From UBA2767 sp965228625 (GTDB taxonomy: Bacteria; Pseudomonadota; Alphaproteobacteria; Rhizobiales; Methyloligellaceae), in NCBI GenBank assembly GCA_965228625.1, contig OZ245829.1, positions 930,001-994,000 on the forward strand: a stretch of 64,000 nt of DNA. Reading direction: 5' to 3'. Every line of letters begins with the position of its first letter. Positions within the stretch are counted from its first letter, which is position 1. Under the pieces are notes generated by a model. That model ran no database searches, had not been told where the DNA came from, and saw nothing but the letters and a program-made list of their open reading frames with translations. Made by a program: the position numbers and the translations under genes. Shown here piece by piece: positions 50,297 to 59,109 of this stretch.

Positions 50297-51393
50297 TCAG
50301 TTGCTGCGCAGCACCCATGAGCCTTCACCGCCATACAGGGCAAGACCATGCGGGGCAAGGGCCTGGGAGAGTCGGTCGGGACCGCCCAGGAACTGGAATT
50401 TGACGGCGGCGGTGCGCGCTGACAGCGAACCGACATCAAGCGCCTGGACGCCGGGCACTTTTCTGAGTCGCGAACGAATGTCACGCCATTCGCCCATGCC
50501 GCCGAATTCCACGACCACATCGAACGCGTTCAGGGTCGCGCCGGCCCCTGCGGCGGCGACCGGCGAACGCGCCAGCTTCCAACGGCCTTCGATCACCCCG
50601 AGAGCAACCGACGCCGCCTGATCGGCGCCTGCCTTGACGCCCTTGTTCGGGACCGGATCACTGCGCGTCAGCGACACGGATCCGGCGCGGTCGACGCCGA
50701 ACAGCCGCGTGGTCAGCGTCTTGCTGTCCGCGCTCGGCTCGGCGACGGCGACGATGAGCTTGTCCGAGTTGTACCGGTCGCGCAGGCCGACATAGGTCTC
50801 GACATTGCCACCGAACAGGTCCTTGAGGTTTTCTGCGGTGAAGGACGGTGACGGGCGCACGAGGCGCACCGGCACGATTGCATTGCGCAGATCAAGGCCG
50901 TTCCAGGCGCTTCGCCACGGGTCCCGGCCGGTATGATCGATCTTGTCCTTGCTGACGTAGATCGGCAGGACGGTCACGGGCTCGGCCTGCTGGTCGTTTA
51001 TCGCGATGCCTTTATCAACGAGCAATCGCCGCACGCCGTCCGGGTTGAACGCGAAATCCAGCGTCGCCAGGTACTGTGTCCGCGAGTTGCGTTCCGACCG
51101 CACGGTGTAGCCTTCGAGAATATCGTCGATGGTCTTGAGGCTGACATTGGGCAGCGTCTGGGAACTGTTGAAGGGCGCCAGACGGCGCATGACCGTATAG
51201 AGCGCCTGATCTTGGCGTCCGCAAGCGCCTGTTTTTTGGCCGAGACGGCGTCCTTGGCCCGGACGTCGACGGAGAGCTTGGCCACGGTGTAGATGTCGGG
51301 CTCACGCGCGTGCGCGTTGCCGCACAACACGATCAGCAAGACCAGAACCGGTTGCCGAAGAAGCCGGCTGGCGAATGTGATCATCCGTTTCAT
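50297..51393 (-). pseudogene. DUF2066 family protein with a one-base frameshift
   Basis: The first part, from ATG 51393, encodes a signal peptide (ITFASRLLRQPVLVLLIVL) and 'LSVDVRAKDAVSAKKQALADA'. The rest of the family, 'QDQALYTVMRRLAPFNSSQT' onward to 50297, is in another frame. The break is at about 51214, where GCCAA replaces an expected GCCCAA (one C missing). No other stops occur in about 350 codons, so the lesion is a recent mutation or a sequencing error. Function is unknown; it is a conserved neighbour of purM in many alphaproteobacteria. Confidence 0.8.
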
Positions 51394-51588
51394 GCCGGCA
51401 AGATATACGGGACAATCAGTCATTTAAATGTCGAATTGCGCGCCATAAGAAGCGCCCGTCGCCTGTTGACAACGGCGCAAATCGCTTTCATGCCGCTTGA
51501 CGCAACCGGGCTTCATATGGATGAAGGACGGCACAAGTCATATGCGCGACGCCTGTTTTCTTGTGACTCTCCAACAGCTTTTGGCGAC

Positions 51589-52659
51589 ATGACGAAAAAG
51601 GACGAAGGGCTGACATATGCAGGAGCCGGCGTCGATATCGACGCAGGCAATGCCCTTGTCCGCGCCATCGCGCCGCTGGCCGCGGCAACGAAACGCCCGG
51701 GTGTCATGAGTGCCATCGGCGGATTCGGCGGCTTGTTCGACATCAAGGCCGCCGGTTTCGAGGACCCGGTGCTCGTTGCCGCCAACGACGGCGTGGGCAC
51801 GAAACTCAGAATCGCGATTGAAACGGGACGGCACGGCACGATCGGCGTCGACCTTGTTGCAATGTGTGTGAACGACCTCATCGTTCAGGGCGCTGAACCC
51901 TTGTTTTTCCTGGATTATTTCGCATCCGGCAAACTCGATCCGGCGACCGCCGAAGAGGTCATCAAGGGCATCGCCGACGGCTGCCGGCAGGCCGGCGCGG
52001 CTCTGATCGGCGGTGAAACCGCGGAAATGCCCGGCATGTACGCGGACGGGGACTATGATCTGGCCGGATTTGCGGTCGGCGCCGTCGAACGCGATCGCGT
52101 TCTGCCACGCGCCGACATCGCCCCCGGCGACGTGCTGATCGGGCTTGCCTCCTCCGGTGTCCACTCGAACGGGTTTTCGCTCATTCGCAAACTGATCGAG
52201 ACGGAAAACCTCGCCTGGAGCACACCCGCGCCGTTCGATTCTTCCAAATCCCTGGGCGACGCCTTTCTCGTGCCCACGCGCATTTACGTGCAACCGGCGC
52301 TGCGCGCTATCCGTGAGACGCAGGCCGTGAAAGCCCTGGCGCATATCACCGGCGGCGGCTTGCCGGAAAACCTGCCCCGGGTGCTGCCCGACGGGCTTGG
52401 CGCGCGAATCGACCTTGAAAGTTTCGCTTTTCTCCCGGTTTTCGGCTGGCTGCGCGATCAGGGCCGCATCGCCGATTCCGAGCTGCTGCGCACCTTCAAT
52501 TGCGGCGTCGGGATGGTGATTGTTGCAGCCCCCGACCGCGCCGGCGATGTCCGAACGGTCCTCGAAGCGGCCGGCGAGACGGTCTTCGAACTGGGCGTGG
52601 TCGAGCAGAACGACAGCGGAACGGTCCGAATGGACGGGGCACTGGGCGCGCGGTCATGA
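51589..52659 (+). CDS. purM: Phosphoribosylformylglycinamidine cyclo-ligase
   Basis: 356 residues. It starts 'LTYAGAGVDIDAGNALV', the standard PurM opening, and contains 'IGGFGGLFDIK', the nucleotide loop 'NDGVGTKLRIA', 'GGETAEMPGMY' and the C-terminal 'ITGGGLPENLPRVLP'. It forms aminoimidazole ribotide in purine synthesis. It diverges from the frameshifted DUF2066 gene and overlaps purN by four bases. Confidence 0.97.
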   Translation: MTKKDEGLTYAGAGVDIDAGNALVRAIAPLAAATKRPGVMSAIGGFGGLFDIKAAGFEDPVLVAANDGVGTKLRIAIETGRHGTIGVDLVAMCVNDLIVQGAEPLFFLDYFASGKLDPATAEEVIKGIADGCRQAGAALIGGETAEMPGMYADGDYDLAGFAVGAVERDRVLPRADIAPGDVLIGLASSGVHSNGFSLIRKLIETENLAWSTPAPFDSSKSLGDAFLVPTRIYVQPALRAIRETQAVKALAHITGGGLPENLPRVLPDGLGARIDLESFAFLPVFGWLRDQGRIADSELLRTFNCGVGMVIVAAPDRAGDVRTVLEAAGETVFELGVVEQNDSGTVRMDGALGARS

Positions 52660-53312
52660 GCGATCTGAAACGCGTGGGCGTACTGATTTCGGGCCGGGGA
52701 AGCAACATGGCCTCGCTGATAGAGGCTTGCAACGAACCGGGATATCCCGCTGAAATTGCTCATGTTATCTCCAACGTTCCGAACGCGCCGGGACTGGAAC
52801 GCGCGGCCGAGGCCGGCGTCCCGACCACCACGATCGACCACAAGGCCTACACATCGCGCGAAGCGTTCGAGCGGGACCTCGACACCGCATTGCGCGATGC
52901 GGGTGTCGATCTCGTGTGCAACGCCGGTTTCATGCGGCTTCTGACCGAGAGTTTCGTCGAGGCGTGGCATGACCGCCAGCTCAACATCCACCCGTCCCTC
53001 CTGCCCGCCTTCAAGGGATTGCACACCCATGAACGCGCAATCGAGACCGGGGTGCGTCTGAGCGGGTGCACGGTGCACTTCTTGCGGACCGAAATGGATT
53101 CTGGACCGATCATCGCCCAGGCGGCGGTTCCGGTGCTCCCCGGTGATTCGCCCGATGACCTGGCCGCGCGCGTGTTGGAGGCCGAACACAAACTTTATCC
53201 ACTGGCGTTAAGGCTTGTCGCGTCAGGCGAAGCGCGGGTCGAAGGTGATCGAGTCGTGTTCAGGTCTTGTCCGACGGCTCATGCACCCTATATCTCGCCA
53301 TGGATCGAGTGA
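52656..53312 (+). CDS. purN: Phosphoribosylglycinamide formyltransferase
   Basis: 218 residues. 'VGVLISGRGSNMASLIEAC' is the phosphate-binding start. Catalytic Asn/His/Asp are in 'RQLNIHPSLLPAFKGLHTHERAI' (N-x-H with P-S-L-L-P) and 'TVHFLRTEMDSGPIIAQA'. It transfers a formyl group to GAR in purine synthesis. ATGA overlap with purM makes them translationally coupled. Confidence 0.97.
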   Translation: MSDLKRVGVLISGRGSNMASLIEACNEPGYPAEIAHVISNVPNAPGLERAAEAGVPTTTIDHKAYTSREAFERDLDTALRDAGVDLVCNAGFMRLLTESFVEAWHDRQLNIHPSLLPAFKGLHTHERAIETGVRLSGCTVHFLRTEMDSGPIIAQAAVPVLPGDSPDDLAARVLEAEHKLYPLALRLVASGEARVEGDRVVFRSCPTAHAPYISPWIE

Positions 53313-53335
53313 GGCGGCATTAGGCCGCATCGCCA

Positions 53336-53350
53336 TGGTGCAGTGCACCA
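53336..53350. promoter_or_regulatory. Perfect 15-bp palindrome between purN and P450 genes
   Basis: TGGTGCA-G-TGCACCA lies 161 bases before the P450 start. It is long enough to be a dimeric regulator site. No regulator gene is adjacent and the partner is unknown. It could also be a chance palindrome. Confidence 0.35.
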
Positions 53351-53510
53351 CGCTAACCCTAACGGCATCGCGTCTGTGGATTTATCGGACCACCGGTGCT
53401 ACTACAGCGGGTCGCCAATCAGGCAGAAAACCGAACGCCCGTAAAGAAGTGTCCCCGGTATGTTCTCGGGCGCACGGTCTGAAGACCTGAAACGATTCAG
53501 GGGCTATTCA

Positions 53511-54866
53511 ATGTCAGTCGCATATTCCCATTCGCACGGGCTCGGCGATGAGCAGAGCATCTGGTTCAAGCTGACACCGCTTATGAACCACAACAACCCG
53601 ATGCAGCTCCTGATGAGTCTGTCGGAGAAGTATGGCGGCATCGTTCCAATAAGCCTGAAGAACCAGCGCGTCGTGCTGTTGTCCGATGTCGAGCACTTCA
53701 AGCGCGTTCTGGTCGAGAATGCCGACAACTACACCAAGTATTTCGACGGCATGCGCCCGGTGTTCGGCAAGAGCATGATCACCATCGACGGCGCCTTGTG
53801 GCAGAAGATCCGCAAGCCCCAGCAGGCGGCATTCCACCCGCAGATGTTCGAAGCGTATTTTCCGTTCCTGATGGACGCGATTCGGACCAAGTCGGACATC
53901 TGGGCCGACTACGCAAAATCCGGTGAAACCGTGGAAATGGTCGAACAGACCTGGACGCTGGCCGCCGACATGGTGTGCAAGGCGCTGTTCGACCGCGAAA
54001 TGCCGTTCAATCCGCATTTCGTATTCGGCATGGTGAAGACCTACACCGACGTCATGAACCACAAGGAAATCCGCCAGAAGAAAGTCACCGGCGAGCTCGA
54101 AGAGGTCGATGACGCGAAGGCGGCCCAGGCCATGAAGCACTGGGGCGCGGTGCCGGACTCCGTTCTCGGCGCACCGATCCTCGAACACCGCGACAAGACG
54201 CTGCTCAAGATGATCCTCGACGCCGAAGCCGATCCGGATTTCCCGGAGTTCGACCACCAGCAGGTCGTCGACGAGATGAAACAGTATCTCTGGGCGGGGA
54301 CGGAAACGACCGCCCTCACCCTCGCCTGGTGTCTGTACCTTCTGTCGCAAAACCCTGAGGCAGCGGAGAAAATCCGCGCCGAGGCGAACGAGATCTGCGG
54401 CGACAAGGAGCCGAGTTGGGATCAGGTCGCGCAACTCGCCTATACACGGCAGGTGATCCAGGAAACCATGCGCCTCTACCCGCCGATCTGGGCACTGATC
54501 CGGGTCGCCGCCGGTGACGATGTGATCGAAGGTCACGAGATCCACAAGGGCGACAAGATCGTCATGTGCACTTATCTGGCGCACCACAGCCCGAAATACT
54601 GGAACGAGCCGGAGGTATTCCGGCCCGAACGCTTTTCGCCGGAGCGGATGAAGAAGCGCACCAAGTATTCCTATCTGCCGTTTGCCGCCGGAAAGCGCGC
54701 CTGCATCGGCGGCGCGCTGTCGCAGATCGAGAACATGCTGGCGCTGGTGACGCTGCTGCGGCGCTTCCAGCCGGAATATGTCGGAGACGTGCCGGCGAAG
54801 ATCCAGTCCACCGTGACGCTGTGCCCGAAGGGCGGGCTGCCGTTCCGCATCCGCGAATTGAGCTAG
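53511..54866 (+). CDS. Cytochrome P450 (soluble bacterial type)
   Basis: 451 residues. The I-helix oxygen-binding motif AGTET is at 262-266, the K-helix ExxR is ETMR at 318-321, and the haem loop is FAAGKRACIG at 391-400, with the ligand Cys398. It has no N-terminal membrane anchor, so it is cytoplasmic. It resembles the broad fatty-acid/terpenoid hydroxylase P450s (CYP4/102-like loop order). No ferredoxin or reductase gene is adjacent, so redox partners must come from elsewhere. The ATG at 53511 follows CAGGGG. Confidence 0.95.
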   Translation: MSVAYSHSHGLGDEQSIWFKLTPLMNHNNPMQLLMSLSEKYGGIVPISLKNQRVVLLSDVEHFKRVLVENADNYTKYFDGMRPVFGKSMITIDGALWQKIRKPQQAAFHPQMFEAYFPFLMDAIRTKSDIWADYAKSGETVEMVEQTWTLAADMVCKALFDREMPFNPHFVFGMVKTYTDVMNHKEIRQKKVTGELEEVDDAKAAQAMKHWGAVPDSVLGAPILEHRDKTLLKMILDAEADPDFPEFDHQQVVDEMKQYLWAGTETTALTLAWCLYLLSQNPEAAEKIRAEANEICGDKEPSWDQVAQLAYTRQVIQETMRLYPPIWALIRVAAGDDVIEGHEIHKGDKIVMCTYLAHHSPKYWNEPEVFRPERFSPERMKKRTKYSYLPFAAGKRACIGGALSQIENMLALVTLLRRFQPEYVGDVPAKIQSTVTLCPKGGLPFRIRELS

Positions 54867-54875
54867 CCAGAAACG

Positions 54876-55418
54876 ATGACGCGTGGCTCTGTGAAAACTC
54901 GGCCACCGTTGTTAAGTCCATGCGCGCCGTACAGTGGCCTGAGATCGCTCATCGCGATCATTGTTTTGCTTTTCGGGTGCGTTCCCGTCTACGCGCAGTC
55001 CCCGTTGGACAAACTCCTCGAACAAGAACGGGTCGAGCTTCTCATTAAGCTGGGACTTCAGAATATTCAAAGGGGCAGATGCGGTGGCGTAGCATTTTGC
55101 AAACCGGCAACCTCGGATGAGTTGAAATCTCCTCCAGTTTCCGTTGATCAGGCGCGCAATGCCTTGAAAGCCGGAGTAAACTCGGCAATCCTGCAGTGGT
55201 GCGGCTTGCAGTGGGGAGAAAGGAGTTTCTCTCCGTTCATGCGCTACAATCGACATGTAGCTAAACTGAATGAGCGACAACTTGCTCTACTGGCTTTGCT
55301 GCACGGAATTCAGCAAGGCATGCTCTTCGACTCACTCTCAAAAGATCAAGGTGTTTGCCCGGAGCAGATGAAGCAGAGGTTCACCGAACGACTACCTTAC
55401 ACGGTGCAAACTCAATAG
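54876..55418 (+). CDS. Exported hypothetical protein
   Basis: 180 residues; the family was not recognised. An N-terminal hydrophobic segment (about 25-42, 'LIAIIVLLFGCVPVYAQ') with a signal cleavage site AQS suggests export. The mature part has a leucine/glutamate-rich helix (LEQERVELLIKLGLQNIQRG) and four cysteines (RCGGVAFC, WCGLQW, GVCPEQ). It begins nine bases after the P450 stop on the same strand and could be co-transcribed, though its codon use is less GC-biased. Confidence 0.65.
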   Translation: MTRGSVKTRPPLLSPCAPYSGLRSLIAIIVLLFGCVPVYAQSPLDKLLEQERVELLIKLGLQNIQRGRCGGVAFCKPATSDELKSPPVSVDQARNALKAGVNSAILQWCGLQWGERSFSPFMRYNRHVAKLNERQLALLALLHGIQQGMLFDSLSKDQGVCPEQMKQRFTERLPYTVQTQ

Positions 55419-55424
55419 GATCTT

Positions 55425-56426
55425 TCACTTCGGCTGCCGGGACGCCTTTCCGTCCCACGCTTCCGGGTTTACCGGAAAAGTCGGCGCGCGGCCGCTGATC
55501 ACATCCACGATCTGAGAGACCGAGAACCGCGTCTGCTCCGTTGCCGTTTCCGACGTAAGGCCCGCCGTGTGCGGGGTGAAGACGACATTGTCCTGCTCGA
55601 AGATCGGGTGCGAGGACGGCAGTGGTTCGGGGTATGTGGTGTCGATGCCGGCGCCGAAGATGTGGCCCGAGGCGAGCGCGTCCGACAAGGCGTCGAGATC
55701 GAGGATCTGACCGCGCGCGGTGTTCACCACAACCGAGCCCTTCGCCAGCAAGGCAAGTTCGCGTTTCGAGATCATGTTCCGGGTCTCGTCGTTGAGCTCG
55801 GCGCAGATGCAGAGGACGCTCACCTGTTTCAGCAGATCATCGAGGTCGTCGACCATCCGCGCGCCGACGGTCAGCGGGATGCGCGGATTGACGTGCGGAT
55901 CGTAGCCGAGAACCGTGCAACGGAACCCGTGATGCAGTTTCCGCGCAAGCTCCGAGCCGATATAGCCGAGCCCGATGATCCCGACCGTGGTCCCTTCCAG
56001 CTCGCGAAAGCTCACATTGGTTCGCGCCAACCAGCCGGAGGCGTCGCGGGTCGACCGGTCGCCCCAGGTGAGCCGGTTCATCACCGCCAACAACAGCATC
56101 ACCGTGTGTTCCGACACCGGCTTGCGGCCGAATCCGAGATTGTTCACCACCAGAATGCCGCGCTCGGTGGCAGCGGGAATGTCGACATTGTCCGTGCCGA
56201 ATCCGGATGTCGAGATGACGACGAGCTCGGGCGCGGCGTCCATCATGTCGGCGGTGATGCGCTCCGGCGTTCTTATCCATATGGCCTTCGCGTCAGGGAG
56301 CTCGGCCATGACCGCCTGGGCGTCAGTCGAATCGACGACGACAAGATCGGCCCCGGCCTCCTCGAACAGTCGGTGGCCGATCTGATCGTACATAGGCCGC
56401 CACACCACGACCTTGGGTTTTGCCAT
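55425..56426 (-). CDS. D-isomer-specific 2-hydroxyacid dehydrogenase family protein
   Basis: 333 residues. The NAD-binding fold has 'GTTVGIIGLGYIGSELAR' (GxGxxG). Catalytic residues are in 'VVNTARGQILD' (Arg), and the His in 'VVFTPHTAGLTSETA' pairs with a glutamate, as in the family (Glu near 'TTYPEPLP'). It reduces 2-keto acids or oxidises D-2-hydroxy acids such as glyoxylate/hydroxypyruvate or phosphoglycerate. The start at 56426 is the first ATG of the conserved fold. It is followed upstream by the RidA and molybdopterin genes on the same strand. Confidence 0.93.
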   Translation of the reverse strand: MAKPKVVVWRPMYDQIGHRLFEEAGADLVVVDSTDAQAVMAELPDAKAIWIRTPERITADMMDAAPELVVISTSGFGTDNVDIPAATERGILVVNNLGFGRKPVSEHTVMLLLAVMNRLTWGDRSTRDASGWLARTNVSFRELEGTTVGIIGLGYIGSELARKLHHGFRCTVLGYDPHVNPRIPLTVGARMVDDLDDLLKQVSVLCICAELNDETRNMISKRELALLAKGSVVVNTARGQILDLDALSDALASGHIFGAGIDTTYPEPLPSSHPIFEQDNVVFTPHTAGLTSETATEQTRFSVSQIVDVISGRAPTFPVNPEAWDGKASRQPK

Positions 56427-56469
56427 GGCCCTGCTTCCCGAAATTGGTGTTTTTTGTTTTGTCCGTGGA

Positions 56470-56865
56470 TCAGTCAGGCATGCGCACGACGGCTTCGATC
56501 TCAATGAGCCAGTCAGGATCGCCAAGCCGCTCGACGACGACAAGAGTGTTCGGCGGATAGAGCGGACCGTCGAACAGCGTCGGCAACACCGCGTCGCGCA
56601 CGTCCCTGAACATGTTCACGTGCTCTGCGCCGACGATGAAGGTGGTGAACTTCACGACCGAATTGAAGTCCGTTCCGAGATCTTCGAGCATCTCGCCGAT
56701 GCCGATCATGATGGACTTGAACTGCGCCTCGAGATTGCCACCTCCCGGCGCCACCTGACCGGCAAGGAAGGCAAGCTCACCCGCCTTCACGCGCGCGACG
56801 TGGGAATACAGCTTGGTCAGTTGCCGCGCGCTGGGCGGATTGTAATAGGTCACACCGTTTGACAT
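56470..56865 (-). CDS. RidA (YjgF/YER057c/UK114) family protein
   Basis: 131 residues of the trimeric chorismate-mutase-like fold. It contains 'AGELAFLAGQVAPGG', 'LEDLGTDFNSVVKFTTFIV' and the C-terminal 'PNTLVVVERLGDPDWLIEIEAVVRMPD'. The RidA arginine usually near R105 is represented in 'ERLG', but the classical CARxxV is not seen, so it may be a non-canonical Rid subgroup. Members hydrolyse reactive enamines/imines. It sits between a 2-hydroxyacid dehydrogenase and a molybdenum enzyme. Confidence 0.9.
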   Translation of the reverse strand: MSNGVTYYNPPSARQLTKLYSHVARVKAGELAFLAGQVAPGGGNLEAQFKSIMIGIGEMLEDLGTDFNSVVKFTTFIVGAEHVNMFRDVRDAVLPTLFDGPLYPPNTLVVVERLGDPDWLIEIEAVVRMPD

Positions 56866-56886
56866 GAGTTTCCCTCTTTTCGTTTC

Positions 56887-58968
56887 CTATATGGGTTTTA
56901 TCCAAACATGATTGTCGTGGAAGGCCCCGCCACCGAACGGTGCCGGGGCATCGGCGCCGGTGAGCGTGTTGATGCCCTCCCCGCCTTCGAATTTCCTGTT
57001 TTTCGGAATGGCCTCGACGATCACCACGCCGCGCTGCAGGCCCGTGAAGCCCCGCGCGATGAGCCGGATTTCGCCGTGCTCGTTGCCCATCTCGATCCGT
57101 GCGCCATCGTCGATTCCCAGTTCCTGCAGGTCATCCGGATGGATCATCGCGGCGGGCACGCCTTCCTTGGCCTCGGATGTCGGTGTCTCGGTGAAGCTTG
57201 AATTGAGGTAATTGCGCGCTGGCGCGGTCACCAGGCGAAACGGATGCGTGTCATCGGCAGCGCGGGTCACGTCCCAATGATCGGGAAACTCGGGCAGGCT
57301 CTCCGCAGGTCCCATGAAACCAACTCCCGAGATCGGGTCGTCCATCCAGTTCGGCTTGAACCGAAACCTGCCGTCAGGCCACCCGAAGCCGTTGCGGAAG
57401 TGGGATGTCTCGAAGTCCGGTTGGCAGTCGATCCACCTCTTCGCCTGGAGCTCCTCGACGCTGCCCCAGCCCGACACCTGCAGCGTGTGATCGATCAGCT
57501 CCCGCGCCGACATGTCGAAGCCCGGATGTTCTGCCCCCACCAGCCGGGCGAGGTCGCAAATCACGTCGTGGTTCGAACGGCACTCCCCGGGCGGTTCGAC
57601 GAGCTTCGGGCCAAGCAGGATGTGCTGGTGCCCGCCCCCCTGATAGAAATCATCGTGCTCCAGGAACATCGTCGCCGGCAGGATGATGTCGGCCATCTCC
57701 GCGGTTTCGGTCATGAACTGCTCGTGAACGCAAACGAACAAGTCCTCGCGGGCGAACCCCTGACGCACCTTGCGCTGTTCGGGCGCGACGGCAACGGGGT
57801 TCATGTTCTGAATGACCATCGCCGTGACCGGTGGCCCGTCGCCAATGTCATCCGGGTCACCCAGCAGGATCGGCCCGACGCGGCACTGATCGAGGGCCCG
57901 CACGGACGTGTCGACCACATCGAGCCCTTCGATCATGGTCTTGTCCCAGTGGTAGATGTCCTTGTTCGAGTAGAAGGCGCCGCCGCCTTCATGCGCCCAG
58001 GCGCCGGTCACGGTGGGGATGCAACTCACCGCATGCATGTTGACCGACCCGTTGCGCGAGCGGGCAAAGCCGTAGCCGAGCCTGAAGAAACTGCGTGGCG
58101 TTTCGCCGATCAACCTGGCGAACGCCTCGATCTCCGCAGGCGGAAGCCCTGTGATCTCGCTGGCCCATTCGGGTGTCTTCACTTTGAGGTGTTGTTCGAA
58201 CTCACGGGGGCAGTCCGTTGAAGTGTCGAGAAAATCCCGATCGGCGTAACCGTCCCTGAAGAGCACATGCATGACCGCACAGGCGAGCGCACCGTCGCTT
58301 CCCGGCCGCACGATCACGCGCACGTCCGCCTGTTGCATGGTCGGGTTGTCGTAGACGTCGACGACGGCAATCCTCGCACCGCGCTCCTTGCGGGCGCGCG
58401 TCGCATGGGTCATGACGTTGACCTGCGTGCTGACCGCATTGGTGCCCCACAGCACGACCAGGTCCGACCTGGCCATTTCCCGCGGATCCGGTCCCATGAG
58501 CGCACCGACCCCGGCGAAGAAACCGCTTTGCGGCAGGGTCGTACAGATCGTCGTGTGCTGACGTGAATACCGCTTGGCGTGGCGCAGGCGGTTGATCCCG
58601 TCGCGCATCACGAGACCCATGGTTCCGGCGAAGTAGTAAGGCCAGACGGCCTCGGCACCGTGGCTCGCTTCCGCCTCCAACATCTTCTCCGCGGTGATCG
58701 CCAGCGCATCGTCCCAGGTGATGCGCTCGAAGTCGCCACCGCCCTTCTCACCCTTTCGCCGCAAAGGCCACATCACGCGCTCGGGATGGTGGATGCGCTC
58801 CGCATAGCGCGCGACCTTGGCGCAGATCACGCCCGCCGTGTAGCTGTTGTCCTTCGATCCCCGAACGCGTCCGATGCGCGCATCGTCCAGCAGCTCGACC
58901 TCGAGCGCGCAGGTCGACGGACAGTCGTGCGGGCAGGCGCTGTATCCTATGGGTACGCGGGCGTCCAA
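56887..58968 (-). CDS. Molybdopterin oxidoreductase (DMSO-reductase superfamily, bis-MGD)
   Basis: About 693 residues. The N-terminal 4Fe-4S motif is CPHDCPSTC followed by 'VICAKVARYAERIHHPERV'. MGD-binding segments include 'GTNAVSTQVNVMTHATRARKERG' and the C-terminal domain 'IHPDDLQELGIDDGARIEMGNEHGEI'. The start is a TTG at 58968, chosen because a strong AAGGAGAT lies five bases upstream and no ATG is in position. No Tat signal is seen, so it is cytoplasmic. It resembles formate-dehydrogenase-like and anaerobic-oxidoreductase-like proteins; the substrate is not clear. Confidence 0.92.
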   Translation of the reverse strand: MDARVPIGYSACPHDCPSTCALEVELLDDARIGRVRGSKDNSYTAGVICAKVARYAERIHHPERVMWPLRRKGEKGGGDFERITWDDALAITAEKMLEAEASHGAEAVWPYYFAGTMGLVMRDGINRLRHAKRYSRQHTTICTTLPQSGFFAGVGALMGPDPREMARSDLVVLWGTNAVSTQVNVMTHATRARKERGARIAVVDVYDNPTMQQADVRVIVRPGSDGALACAVMHVLFRDGYADRDFLDTSTDCPREFEQHLKVKTPEWASEITGLPPAEIEAFARLIGETPRSFFRLGYGFARSRNGSVNMHAVSCIPTVTGAWAHEGGGAFYSNKDIYHWDKTMIEGLDVVDTSVRALDQCRVGPILLGDPDDIGDGPPVTAMVIQNMNPVAVAPEQRKVRQGFAREDLFVCVHEQFMTETAEMADIILPATMFLEHDDFYQGGGHQHILLGPKLVEPPGECRSNHDVICDLARLVGAEHPGFDMSARELIDHTLQVSGWGSVEELQAKRWIDCQPDFETSHFRNGFGWPDGRFRFKPNWMDDPISGVGFMGPAESLPEFPDHWDVTRAADDTHPFRLVTAPARNYLNSSFTETPTSEAKEGVPAAMIHPDDLQELGIDDGARIEMGNEHGEIRLIARGFTGLQRGVVIVEAIPKNRKFEGGEGINTLTGADAPAPFGGGAFHDNHVWIKPI

Positions 58969-59109
58969 GCTTGATCTCCTTCGGGCCCGGCACATTACCG
59001 TCACTTGTGGGGACAGCGCCAGTGGAATGAAGTGATTGGCGGCTTGAGCACATCGGTTTCCCGGTTATTATCCGGCAGTCCCTTGAGGTATTGCGTGAGA
59101 GGCTCCCCC

